From Lepiota brunneoincarnata (taxonomy: Eukaryota; Basidiomycota; Agaricomycetes; Agaricales; Agaricaceae), in NCBI GenBank assembly GCA_023014365.1, contig JAEBUN010000018.1, positions 434,001 through 498,000 of the forward strand: DNA of 64,000 bases, given 5' to 3'. Each line of letters opens with the position of its first letter. Within the stretch, counting starts at the first letter, position 1. The notes beneath the pieces are model-generated. The model did no database searches and was not told the origin of the DNA. It saw only the letters and a program-made list of their open reading frames with translations. A program made the position numbers and the translations under genes. This document shows positions 1 through 12,188 of this stretch, piece by piece.

Positions 1-2169
1 ACGAAGCTTGGAATGAATGAGTGGTTGAGGAGTCTGTGTACATGTGTTAGTGAATTTCTTGTGGTAATAATACTAGTTCGCACATTATGAACAAGCCAAT
101 AAGCAAAAGAACCGAAAGTTCTTGAGCAGAGCCCACATGATATGGAGAAGAACCGATATGGCTGAAATCGATTGCTTCAAACCCTTTGCATAAGTCCGAG
201 GTAGTCAGAATCAGTCTGGCATGGCTTGATCCCGGAGACCTTGTTGATTCCTGAGAGTCGGTCAAGAGGTGCGTTGGAAGAGGTGAAAGAACATGTTGTG
301 CGGCTGCAAGCCAGAACTCGGTGTTATCATAAAAATCGCAAACACAGTCCCAAGCCAGCTCGACCGTTGGCACTAATCTAGTAGCTGAGATGTCCATTAG
401 AACCAGGAATGAATGGATGGGACGAAAGGCCTCACGCTGATACGAGACCTTTGAAGTAAGTCTTGAGTAACCCAACCAAAGGTTCTTATGATATTCATCA
501 CGGTCGATTGCGTACTGTCTCGATTTCGAGGGATCACAGAGATAGTCACCAAATGACGCATGGTGGAATTGGATGCCACGAGAGCCAGCTTCCCCAGGAG
601 GTGGAATGTTGATCACCGAATGGAGCTTCCGAAGTGCAGCGTAAACACTATGTAGCTGAAGGTTGAAGAGAGTCGAGGAATGTACAAGGGGAACGGACTG
701 ATATTTAGGGAATTCAATCGTATCTTCTCCGAGTAAAACATGAGAAAGAAGCAGCTTTAAAAGTGGGAGAAGACCTTCCGGGACTGCATCAAGAATCCTG
801 GTGTATAGCACGTAAAGAGTTGCAAGGGGATTGGAAGTTCCGGAGGACGTGGTAACAGATAGTACAATTTCGAGTTGGGAGATCGGATTGCAGACATAGG
901 GGTCATCGATAAATTCGGCAACTGTCGACGCGAAACCGAAATGGCCCGACGATTTTGCAGATATTTCGGTGATATCGCGTTCGGAAGGCCACGCGGATTT
1001 TGCAGGGATGATGTCGTGATACTTTTCGTGAATTTCGGCAAAACGAGCCCGTAAGAGTTTTTCGACCTGGTTACAAGCCTCGTTGGAGTCGGAGGGTATT
1101 TCCTCTGTCCAGAAAGTACAAGTAATGCTGGGGGATTTGAAGGCAAGCGTGAGATGAGCTTCTGGTCGGCTGGCCACACACCAAACAAGTGGAGAATGGG
1201 GATAGCGGTAAGAGAACCCACTGATGAGTTTGAATATCTGAATCTGAGCAGCATCTCCCTGACATTCGTCCCAACCCATCTAATAGAATCGCGAAGCTAC
1301 CAACCTCCTGCTTCTGTCACCGAGCAGAAAGGATCAGAGATGAGAGTGCAAAACTGGTGCTCAACGCCGGTTTCCAAAAGTCTGGGGTCTTCCATCATCT
1401 TTTGTTCGAGATATTTGCGATACTGTGGAAGTCGCACAGCAAGCTGGTACTGCGAGTGTCGGAAAGACAAGGGAGGGATCGTGACGCTTGTTGGGACGCG
1501 AAAAAAAGAGTGCGGCGCCGAGTTTCTTGTTGCCTGCAAATGCTTCAGCAAGAGTCTGCATGATAGCAGATTTTCCAATCGCTGCAGAACCCGTCATCCA
1601 AAGGAGCTGGTGGTCGCGGTCGAGATTGTTGAACCAATCAAGGAATGCGCCCCAGGATGTCGAGTCGCGTGTCCGGATGACAGCGAGGCGGGGGGTCGCG
1701 AGCGGACGAATTGTATTCGGCACCGGACATTGTGGATTTGGAAAGCCATAATAGAACTGGCAGGGATGTGAGCAGGGTAGCCTCAAAAAGCTGTAGCTAC
1801 ATACCATCTCTCTGCGTCCCTTCAGGGTTGTTCATGACCGGATTGTTGATCACGAAGTTGTGTGCACCCCTGAAGGCTTCACCAGTCACCGATACGAGCT
1901 GTCCCCCTGTAAACCATATTAACGATGACAGGACTTTGTCCGTGACAAAAGACAAACCTGTGTATCCTTGGGAAGTAGATTCCAGCCGCCGTTGAGCGAC
2001 CTTGGCGCCCCCAATTGTCAGTGATGGGCGAGAATGTCGTGACAGCGAGGTGATGACATACCAGTAGCTCGTTGGCCTAGTTCTACTTCAGTTTCTGAAG
2101 CTGGTACAGCCGAATTCCCATCGTTCAGAGATGGAGCATCTGGGCCTGTGATTCCAGAATTTTGAGCAC
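1..2169. repeat. Segmental direct duplication, unit 1 (partner about 5713-8010)
   Basis: From the window edge to about 2169 the sequence aligns base for base with about 5713-8010, in the same orientation, with scattered substitutions and small indels. Unit 1 lacks about 120 bases present in unit 2 near 7735-7855. The match stops near 2169, where unit 1 passes into low-complexity repeat while unit 2 continues into a coding N-terminus. The left boundary lies outside the window. Confidence 0.85.
47..2169 (-). pseudogene. NACHT-type STAND (NLR-like) ATPase, copy 1, frame-broken
   Basis: This encodes a fungal NLR-like protein of the kind linked to self/non-self recognition. On the minus strand the order is an N-terminal segment near 2169-2018, then the Walker A motif GSAAIGKS near 1590, a Walker B-like LLDGL near 1275-1290, and the sensor segment ASRPEAHL near 1150. 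A helical C-terminal part runs to 47. Compared with the second copy at 5.7-8.2 kb, three separate one-base insertions (near 1451, 1308 and 1271) change the frame; together they restore it, so the C-terminal 410 codons stay open. No start codon joins cleanly to the NACHT part, and the N-terminus runs into a Gly/Asp-rich repeat instead of the basic start seen in copy 2. The left end may continue outside the window. Family call is firm; loss of function is likely but would weaken if the indels are assembly errors. Confidence 0.75.
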
Positions 2170-2199
2170 TATTGTCATCCCGTTCTTCGCTGTCTCTGC

Positions 2200-2870
2200 C
2201 TTCACCTCCCTCATGACTATCTATGTCCTCACCATTACCTCCACTACTGCCTTCATTTTCGTCTCCATTTTTGCCACCACCGCCCCCTCTGACCTCATCC
2301 GCATCTGTGAGAATATAAGCTGAGCCCTTGACAGGCGGCTCGGGGTTGTTTCCACGACTGCGATCCGATAGGTCATCGGGGTAATCCTGTTCGTCTTCAT
2401 TTTTGCCACCACCACCATCTTTGCCTTCACTTTTTCCTTGACCACTCCCATCCCCTGCCACTGCCTCCGCTGCTACCCCCACTGCTCCTTCGCCTGCTAC
2501 CCCCAGAGTCGTCAGTCTCCACTGCCACCTCCACGACCCTCGTCATCCCCGCTACCCCCACCATTACCACTACTGTGATCCGACAAGTCATCGGAGTCAT
2601 CACCCTGAGACTCATCACCTTGACCTCCGCTACCACTACCACCGTCTTTGCCTGCACTTTTTCCTTGATCACTTTCATCTCTACCACTGCCTCCACCACT
2701 GCCCCCACCGCTCCCTCGCCTGCTACTCCCATTCTCATTGTTGTCTCCACTGCCGCCCCCATGACCTTCACCGTCCCCTGCTGCCCCCACCATTACCATT
2801 GCTACCCCCATTATTACCACTGCTGTTTCTACCATCACTCTCACTGCCATCATCATTGTCACTACTCTCT
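2200..2870. repeat. Imperfect minisatellite / Gly-Ser-Asp-rich low-complexity tract
   Basis: The stretch is built from variants of short CCACC/CCACTG-like words. On the minus strand it reads as Gly, Ser, Asp and Lys-rich peptide with a longer recurring unit: a GK(S)xGKDGG block followed by a DDLSDxSxGN block, seen near 2340-2440 and again near 2560-2690. Frames switch between units, so it is not one clean ORF. It abuts the N-terminus of NACHT copy 1 and replaces the basic N-terminus of copy 2. It may be a fused disordered region or simply expanded noncoding repeat. Confidence 0.6.
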
Positions 2871-5695
2871 TTCCTCACGCCAGGCAGCCAATCGCTCTTA
2901 CTTAACCACTATCAACCATTGGGCCACAAAGACATTTAGAGTAGATAGTAGGGGAGATAGGAGGCAACACACCTCATCTCGTGTCATTGATTCAGCACTA
3001 GGGATAGTCAAACCTGAAGAGGTAGGCCTTAAATACACAATTACACACTTGCGTGTGCTCGGCTGTGTATGGTCCCTATGCTTATAGATCCTCGGACGCA
3101 CCAACTTTGCAATACCGGACAGGGAAGGGAATGATGGTTGGATAAAGGTTGCGGACCTGTTGCGCAAATGTTAGGCAATTGCCCGATAGTTGCCGAGGAC
3201 ACTCACCGAACTAAGAGGGATAGTTCGTTCCCTTCCTCAGGGTTTCCACCAAGTTTATTGGTAGCGAGATACCGCGACCATGCCGAGCACAGCTCCTTTA
3301 AGTTTCCTTGCAACTTGGTCCCATGATGGTCAATAAATTCCAGGGCCATGGCTGCCTAAGGAAACATTCAAAGTTAGACCCAGCGGAAGGTCGAAGATAG
3401 CATTACCGTATGTGCACCGCTTTCTGTAGCAACAACATGCGCCTGATATAATGGTGTCAGATCCTCCGATGTATGGTGGGGAATGCGACTTACGTACCTG
3501 GTTGATCCAGCTGCGGTTAACGCAGAGGTCCATGTAAAGGCTCTGTCCCACCGAAACTTGGAAGGGGCTTTTTATCAGGGGAACCAAATATGGCTTGTGT
3601 ACAGTACCTACTCATATCATACTCTTGTCGTCGCAGGTGTTTGATACCTCCTGGTTTATGGCTAGATCTACATGCTACATGAGCCCTGTGCCCACACAAT
3701 CAGCGAGTAGGGCATTACGGAGGACACGGATAATTCGCAATGTATGGTGGCCTGTACAGGAGATGAGGTGTGTGGTACTCGAAAAACCACCAGTTAAATT
3801 ACTGACCGGCTATTCCTGTGTAAATCTTTGCTTGCACGGTGGAGAGCATCCTGATGGGCACGAAGAGACTCTGGGCAGGTAAATTCATGATTCAAGGGGA
3901 AAACATTGAATGCGACGATGGTAGTACCTGTAAGCTCTGACGATCTTTGAACCTGATCCCCCATCACGGGAATACTGATTATCCAATCGATCTTTTGTGA
4001 TTCTGGGAGGAGCATGAGCAGTGCAGCTACCGTGTAAACATTTATTACCATTTTCCCCCACGTTCACATCTAAAGTAGTCGTAGTGGCCATGGATATCAC
4101 GGCAATTCAATGCCAGGCGTCAGTGGTTGTTCGATAAGTGTCTCCATCCGCCTCATGTCTTGTGCATTGCGTTTTTGCACAGTACGGTGATTTCCGGCCA
4201 GAACAGAAGGCTGAGAAGTCCGAATTTACAAGACGGAGTTATAATCAGTGCATGGCGTCAGTGCTATACCCTTTTTGATCCTATAGGCTTTGGGCCCTGC
4301 AGCCGTGACTTTGCATCCACATCATCATGTTAGGGAAAAGAGTGTCAATCCCGGAAAAACCAATTCTTGAGGATTAATCACCATTGGTGCCCAGAGGAAA
4401 TGTTTCGAGATGCTGGGAGACCACGGGAATAATGTTGATGGTCCACCTTACATCACCATCGCCGTTGCTATTCCCTTGCTCTTGTGCCGCTGCGGCGGCT
4501 CGTGTTCGTCTTTGACTGCCTTCCGTTAGGAGTCCGCCTTCAGCCTCAAGCTCCCAAGTTTCCTTGAGTATCTCCTGCATAGATTTGCCTGATCGTGACG
4601 AGGTTGAACGTACGGAGTTGGCGTTATTGGGATGTTTGGCTTCCTGGGTATCGACTACCAAAGTTGGATGCCCAAACCCATCCCTCGAAAAGATGATTGA
4701 ACAAGTGCTTACATACGAGGGAAAGCTCACCTAAATACCCTATCACCAATATCTAAGAGGCGGACGCACCCGAGGTCGTAAGACATGCTTGACAAGAGAA
4801 ACCTTTTCGCCAAACTTGCTGCCATTCTCCACCTCTCGGTTCGTCCTCTGGTACTTTGCTTGTTGGTAAAACCACCTGCCAGTAACCACGCTAAAAGCCA
4901 TCTCGTTCACCGTGGGAGTACTTAATGCCTTCATATACTTGCTATGATTGAAGAAGCCTCGGAGTGCGCTTGTTGCTGCACACAAGTGTAGCTGAATTTC
5001 AGCGAGCCAATTGATGCAGAAAGGCGGAATAAACAGAGCCTGTTGAGCAGGGACCATTTGAACGACAAATGCTGAACTCCTTCTGGCGGGGGTGAAAACC
5101 CAGGACGCATGAAGCGCGATTACATCCCGACTCGGCACGCCCTAAGGATCAACCTCTGATTGAATGCCGAAGTCTCGTGTAATGCGGTTATCGCTTGTTT
5201 TTTTTTAGTATCAGGTTCTATTCTGGCAGAGCCAGACGCGGCAATATGGGGGAGGCTTATCGTTTGTTATTGACATAGTACACACTAAATGATGTTCCTT
5301 CACCCACTCGATTAGCCGTCGAGAACCCTATGAGGTGTACGGGACATAATAAAACAAGCCTTTCTTTCCCTCCGGATGCTCAGTAAATATACACACACAA
5401 CTGCGCAACCCCTGTCCAATAACCATGGCTTTCACAGGAACATTGGAACTCCGGAGCTCTTCCAGTTTCAACGTAAGTTTGTTCATTGGGTAAAAGGGGG
5501 CGGTTAAGTGATCATTCTAAGGACGATTTGTCAGGCATCAAGAGTAAGCAACGAAGCGAGGGAGTACTGCACTCACGACAAAGTGCAGATCAGAATACTG
5601 AGCTAGCATGCCCAGCAATATGCCCTTTACTCCAGCTGACCACCTGGATAGCACCGATATCTTGTCCACCTGGATACGAGCCAGGTCTAGTTCTG
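2871..5695. other. Gene-poor spacer between the two NACHT copies
   Basis: No recognisable gene. Two minus-strand open stretches (4374-4730 and 4743-5138) could be joined by a 39-nt intron with a GTGCGT donor, but neither has a clear ATG start nor a family I recognise. At 5425 an ATG opens 16 codons that end at a strong GTAAGT donor at 5473, about 35 bases downstream of an AT-rich TATA-like stretch. This resembles an orphan first exon pointing toward NACHT copy 2, with no convincing second exon. The rest looks noncoding. Confidence 0.4.
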
Positions 5696-8229
5696 TCAAA
5701 TCAATAGCCTTGAACGAGCTTGGAATGAACTGAGCGGTTGAGGAGTCTGTATACATGTGTTAGTGGATTTCTTGTAGGTGATACTAGTCCGCACATTATG
5801 AATAAGCCAATGAGCAAAAGAACCGAAAGTTCTTTGAGCAGAATCCATATGATATGGAGAAGAACCGATGTGGCTGAAATCGATTGTTTCAAACCCTTTG
5901 CATAAGTCCGAGGTAGTCAGAATCAGCCTGGCAGGATCTAATCCCGGAGGCCTTGTTGGTTCCAGAGAGTCGGTCAAGAAGTGTGTTGGAAGAGGTGAAA
6001 GGACATTTTGTGCAACTGTAAGCCAGAACTTGGTGTTATCGTAAACATCGCAAACACAGTCCCAAGCCAGTTCAACCGTTTGCACCAATCTATTAGCTGA
6101 GATACCCATAAGAGCCAGGAATAAATGAATAGGACGAACGGCCTCACGTTGATACGACACCTTTCGAAGTAAGTCTCGAGTAACCCAACCAACGCTTGAT
6201 ATGATATCCAACAGGGTCGATCGCGTACTCCCCTGACTTCGAGGGGTCATAGAGATAGTCACCAAATGACGCATGGTGGAATTGGATGCCACGAGAGCCA
6301 GCTTCCTCGGAAGGCTGGGACTTTGATCACCGAATGGAGCTTCCGAAGTGCGGCGTAGGCAGTATGTTGCTGCAGGTTAAAGAGGGTCGAGGAGTGTACA
6401 AGAGGAACGGACGGAGATTTGAAAAGTTCAGCCATATTTTCTTCGAGTAAAACATGAGAAAGAAGTAGTTTTAGAGGTGGGAGAAGGCCTTTCGGGACTA
6501 CGTCAAGAATCCTGGTGTATAGCACATGAAGAGCTGCAAGGGGATCGGAAGTTCCGGAGGACGTGGTAACAGATAGTACAGTTTCGAGTTGGGAGATCGG
6601 ATTGCAGACATAGGGGTCATCGATAAATTTCGGCAACTGTCGACGCGAAACCGAAATGGCCCGACGATTTTGCGGATATTTCGGTGATATCGCGTTCGGA
6701 GGGCCACGCGGATTTTGCAGGGATGATGTCATGATACTTTTCGTGAATTTCGGCGAAACGAGCCCGTAAGAATCTTTCGACCTGGTCACAAGCCTCGTTG
6801 GAGTCAGGAGGGTATATCCTCTGTCCAGAAAGTACAAGTAATGCTGGGGGATTTGAAGGCAAATGTGAGATGAGCTTCTGGTCGGCTCGCCACACACCAA
6901 ACAAGTGGAGAATGGGGATAGCGGTAAGAGAACCCGCTGATGAGTTTGAATATCTGAATTTGAGCGGCATCTCCTTGACATTCATCCAACCCATCTAATA
7001 GAATCGCGAAGCTACCAACCTCCGCTTCCGTCACCGAGGAGAAAGGGTCAGAGATGAGAGTGCGAAACTGGTGCTCAACGCCGGTTTCCAAAAGCCTTGG
7101 GTCTTCCATCATCTTTTGTCCGAGATATTTGCGATATTGTGGAAGTTGCACTGCAAGCTGGTATGCGAGTGTCGGAAAGACAAGGGAGGGATCATGACGC
7201 TTGTTGGGACGCGAAAAAAAGAGTGCGGCGCCGAGTTTCTTGCTGCCTGCAAATTCTTCAGCAAGAGTCTGCATGATAGCGGATTTTCCAATCGCTGCAG
7301 AACCCCTTATCCAAAGGAGCTGGTGGTCGCGGTCGAGATTGTTGAACCAATCAAGGATGCGCCCCAGGATGTCGAGTCTTGTCCCCGGATGACAGCGAGG
7401 CGGGGGGTCACGAATGGACGAATTGTATTCGGCGCCGGACATTGTGAATCTGGAAAGCCATAGGAGAACTGGCGGAGACGTGAGCGGGCTAGCCTCAATG
7501 AGCTGTAGCTACACACCATCTCTCTGTGTCCCTTCAGTACTGTTCATGACCGGATTATTGATGACGAAGTTGTGTGCACCCCTGAAGGCTTCACCAGCCA
7601 CCGATATGGGCTGTTCGCCTGCAAACGATATCAACGATGGCAGGACCTTGTCCGTGATAAAAGACAAACCTGTGTATCCTTGGGAAGTAGATTCGGCCGC
7701 CGTTGAGCGACCTTGGCACCCACAGTTGTCAGTTCAGGGGTGCCGGCGCTGAGATAAGGAAGCGCATACCGGATCCATCAAGTCGAACCAGTGTCCTTTG
7801 AGTTTTCGCCACGGGTACGTCCAACTGTGCTTGCGATTGTTGAGGTCCTGGAAATTGTCAGTGATGAGCGAGAATGTCGTGACAGCGAGATGAAGACATA
7901 CCAGTAGTTCGTCGGTCCAGTTCTACTTCAGTTTCAGAAGCTGGTGTAACCGACTTCCCATCGTTCAGAGATGGAGCATCTTGATGTTTGATTCCAGAAT
8001 TTCGAGCACTGCCAGCTGGCTGTCCTTGCTCACTCGCGGGACGTTCAAAAAGCCCATGGAGCCAGCGACCAAAACGTTTTCGGCGGGATGACATGGTGGG
8101 TTCTGGCAAAAAATCAGGAATGTTAAGGATATGAGCCAGTGAGCGATGACAAGCGGCATGTTGGCCTCGTGACCCTAGTTCCCTTAGCCGGCGTCTAAAG
8201 GAATCCTGATTGCCATCCTCAAAACTCAT
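5696..8229 (-). pseudogene. NACHT-type STAND (NLR-like) ATPase, copy 2, frame-broken
   Basis: Better preserved partner of the gene at 47-2169. Possible starts are the ATG at 8229 or the one near 8094, which opens a basic N-terminus (SSRRKRFGRWLHGLFERP). Short exons follow, including one ending near 7500 with the FVINNPVMNS segment that often precedes the NACHT core in mushroom NLRs. The core has CHPGTR, Walker A GSAAIGKS near 7300, Walker B LLDGLDEC near 6990 and ASRPEAHL near 6870. One-base shifts near 6806, 6629 and about 6310 break the frame relative to copy 1, at places where copy 1 is intact. After the core comes a helical region to 5696 with no visible WD40 or TPR repeat. Some C-terminal sequence may continue to about 5540 on the same strand. 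NACHT identity is firm; functional status is open. Confidence 0.75.
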
Positions 8230-8473
8230 ACATATTTTGGGGTTGGCTTCAAGTTCCTGGTATGAGTAGTGTCGAGCTTTGAAAGCTTAGGGGATTGCAC
8301 TGTGGCACTGAGGCCCAAGGCTATGCAGCCAACATCAAGTTGTGTTTGTTCGTCCGTATGGCGTCACAGGAAAAGTCCACCTTTGTACCTGTTTGTCCCT
8401 GGCACATTGTTCGGCCCCAGGGAGGGCTGACGTTCACTACTAGTTCCACCAGTCACGAACGCAGAACAAGACA

Positions 8474-11400
8474 ATGAACGTGTTCAGAGACTTTGCCAAG
8501 CTGGCCCAACAGGACCTCAAGAGCGATCGGGATGAATTGGTCGGTTCGTCCCTGTGCGATTGTCGATGGTGGCTTGTAACTGATAACTTTGTACTCCACA
8601 TACCCCGGGAACGTGTCATTGATATGCCTTTGTCGTCTCCCATGGGTTATCTAATATTCCAGGGCGCCACGATGAACTTGGAAAACAAGGACAACGGGGG
8701 GTCCAAGCAGAAGTCAGAACAAGCCACCGATTTGATAGCTTCGCAGGCACAGAGGTCCGAGAATATAGTCAAATGGTACACCCATGATCGGCCAATGGAT
8801 ATACCTGCTCACTCGTTATTGTCTAGGCATATTGATGGTCACGATTACATGTGGGCACTCTCAGAGATGCTTGACAACGCGAAAGAAGTCATCTTCATCC
8901 TCGTAAGACCTCAGTAACAGTGACTATTGGCGAAAGACTCACGTGATTAAAGGATTGGTGGCTTTCTCCCGGAGTTGTACCTTCGCCGTCCCCCTGCCAA
9001 GTATCCAGATTACAGGCTTGACAGGATTTTAAGCCGCAAGGCGGAGGAGGGAATTATGATACATGTCATTGTATCCAAAGAGGCAAGTGTTCATCAGTGT
9101 TTATTACTGATGTCTCCTGAATAAGACCAGATCTCTCAAAAAATGCCTATGAACTCGAAGCATACCAAAGTGAATCAGTTATCCTCTAATCCAAGAGCTT
9201 CTGCTAATCTTCAGAGCACTCTGGAGAACCTGCATCCCAATATTAGCTGTATGAGTCACCCTGACCACATCAGCGCTCAACGTAATGTCTAACATTTTCG
9301 TTTCTCCCTAGCTAATATGCGATGACAGGTGGTATCCAACTGTGGTCCCACCACGAGAAGGTGGGACTGACCCTCTCACCTCTGCTGTCCTCACATTCTG
9401 AGTAATGATTGGAATTTGACTAGGTTGTCGTGGTTGACAATCACTATGCGGCAATTGGCGGTCTCGACCTCTGCTTTGGTCGATGGGACACTCATACCCA
9501 CCCCCTTGCCGACGTACACCCTACCGACTTTTCCAAGACGCTATTTCCGGGTCAAGATTACAACAATGCTCGCATCATGAACTTCCAGGATGTTCATAAC
9601 TATGCTAGCAATAAGCTCTCCATCTTGGAGAGCGCCCGTATGCCTTGGCATGATGTAAGCACTCGATCTCTCACTTCCACTTCCAATTTACTGCTCTGAG
9701 TACTTCTTAGTGCACACTACTAATACATATGTTCACAGGTTCACTTGACTTTTACAGGACCTGCTGTCCTGGACGTTTCTCAGCACTTCATTGAACGATG
9801 GAACGAAATCAAGACGCGAAAGGTTTGTTTATTTGAATGAGTTGTACCTTCGCATTCAATGTGTACTGATCTAATATTGCTATCAGTACCGTATTGAGGA
9901 GTTAGTACATTATTCCAGCACACCAGCCTTTCTATCCGCTTAGAAGGGTTTCCACGTAGGAGATACTGCTGGTTGGCGTTTCCCCATGATACTGATAATG
10001 CTCCCGAGGAAGCAGTTGCACGTATGTGTCTGAACGCCTGTTTTAGGAAGTACTTTGACGAGCACAGTGCAGGTCACCCACAACTCAACAAGTGGCGCGA
10101 GATTGGCCACAAGTACAAGCAGCGCTGGCACGGCGTGAACGAGCCTGGCTATGCTGTTACCGAGGAGGGTACTTGCAGCGTTCAAGTAGTGCGCAGTGTC
10201 AGTGAGTGGTCGCATGGTGTGCGGACTGAGCATAGTATTCAGAATGCTTGTGAGTACGTTATTGCCTACTCTTTCACTTCTTGAGACAGTTGCTCCCAGA
10301 TATCAAGTTGATCGAAAGCGCCGAGCACTTCATTTATATTGGTATTCTCACACCGTCTCCCTAATTCTGTGCGCAGTCTTAACACATCTTGCAGAGCACC
10401 AATTCTTGTATGTCCTTATGTCAATACCGCAGAGGATTTCCGTAGTGATCTATCCTCAGCATTTCTACCACTCGAAAAGGTGGTGTCGTAGTTAATATGA
10501 TTGGCAAAGCTTTGGTCGATCGTATCATTCGTGCCGCCACATATGGCAGGAAGTTCAAGGTAGTCGTTATCATACCCGAGGTTCCAGGTTTTGCGGGGGA
10601 TATCAAGAATGAAAATTCGTTGAAGACCATCATGGCGGCCCAGTATCGGACTATCAACAGGGGTGGTACAAGTATCTATGAGCAGATTCGACGTTACGGG
10701 TACGAGCCGTGAGTGTCGCCCTCCCATCGTATGATCCACAACCTTACGGCACGGATCAGGATGGACTACATCCGGTTCTACCACTTGCGCTCGCACGATA
10801 GGATTAACGCACCTCTCGGTGAGTTCTACGCTCTTGAATGCAGCGCATACTCATTAACAACACCAAGAGAGCTTCCGTCGAGTTGAGGATAGCTGCGGTA
10901 TCAAATTCACCGAGGCCCAGGCTGCTCTTAGCCGCAAATGGATCGATGGTGACATGCTGACCTCCCAGAAGACGATTCAGATCAAGATACCCCGAGGGAT
11001 CACTGAAGGTCTGACTCACAGGCGACCGGATGCAGGAAGACATCCACGAGTTCCCTATCCCTGAGAGCAATGAACAGGCCGAGGAGACGATTGCAAAATT
11101 CGAGACGGCGGCAAAGGGCGTCCAAGGTGATGGGAATGTGTCGGACAGTGTTCGTCAGCATAGTATGTTGTGTAACACATCGCTCCATGATGAAAAATGG
11201 TCAGGTACTGAAGAAGAGGAATACCACTCGTGCGTTAGTTCTCCGAACACCTCGTTCACTGGCTGACCCTCACTCTCAGATACGTGACAGAGCAGCTATA
11301 CGTCAATTCCAAGCTCATGATCGTGGACGATCGTCGTGTTATTGTGGGTGGACCAAGTTTTTCATTCACTATGTTTCGAATATTCGAGTATTTTGTAGCT

Positions 11401-12188
11401 GGGGTCCGCCAACATTAACGACCGCAGTCAGAGAGGAGACAGGGACTCTGAGATCGCCATAGTTATCGAGGACGCGGATATGATCGAATCGAGCATGAAT
11501 GGCGAGTATTATCAAGTCTCTCGCTTTGCTAGCAGCTTGCGTCGTAAGCTCTACCGAGGTTCGTATCATGGTCATTATACCTGGCTGCTTGGTAATAGTG
11601 CTTTCTTTTCCTTTGATACTATCAGAGCATCTCGGCCTCATTAAACCTCAGATGCCCACTGGTTACAATAATGATATCACCGATTTCATGCATCCAGTTC
11701 CCTATATGAACCCGGACGAGACACTTGATAAGGAGGATATGTACGTCGCTGACCCTCTCGATGACCAGACCGTCCGATTGTGGCAGGAGACAGCGAGGAA
11801 AAACAGGGAAATTTTCACAGAACTATTCCGGCATGCCCCGACAAACCTTGTGAGGGACTGGAAGGCTTACAGCGTATGTCCACCGTTTTGAAATGCGACC
11901 TCGGGGTACTAATGTTGTTGATATCATTCCAGCGTTATATGCCCAAGACCAAGACTGGCCATGTTGTCCCTGGCATTTCTTCTGAACGTGTCAAAGCGAG
12001 ATTGAACGAGGTTCGGGGATCACTCGTTGAAGCTTCTCTGGTAAGCTGCATCCATCTCACGCGATGTTGTTCAGATGGAGCTGAAGTTTTCCTAAAAGGA
12101 CTTCTTAATAGATGAGAGGGATTTCGTTTTTGGATTGGAGTTGAGGAAGCTCCGCCTTACGTTGACGCTCCAACCCGCCTATCTTTAA
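8474..12188 (+). pseudogene. Phospholipase D (Spo14/PLD1 type, without PX-PH), probably inactive
   Basis: Phospholipase D hydrolyses phosphatidylcholine to phosphatidic acid and choline using two HxKxxxxD motifs. Starting at the ATG at 8474, about ten exons can be followed. They include the DWWLSP block, the first HKD motif as HHEKVVVVD near 9400-9440, GLDLCFGRWD, the HGVNEPGY/HSIQNA region near 10130-10245 and DYIRFYHLR near 10760. The C-terminal block ends DFLIDERDFV near 12130. Two defects stand out. A one-base insertion near 8970 shifts frame inside the conserved block just after DWWLSP. The second HKD motif, near 11300, reads NSKLMIVDD, so its catalytic His is Asn (CAT to AAT). The shift could be an assembly error; the substitution predicts little or no activity. 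The N-terminus lacks PX and PH domains, as in short fungal PLDs. Confidence 0.7.

Noticed and set aside
757..1254. Overlapping 165-codon ORF on the minus strand and other long alternative-frame ORFs in the NACHT copies
   Set aside because: They are the frame-shifted readings of the same gene body; the conserved motifs switch between frames at the indels.
4374..5138. A two-exon gene in the spacer between the NACHT copies
   Set aside because: No ATG start, no recognisable family, and only a weak join; kept as a note on the spacer rather than as a gene.
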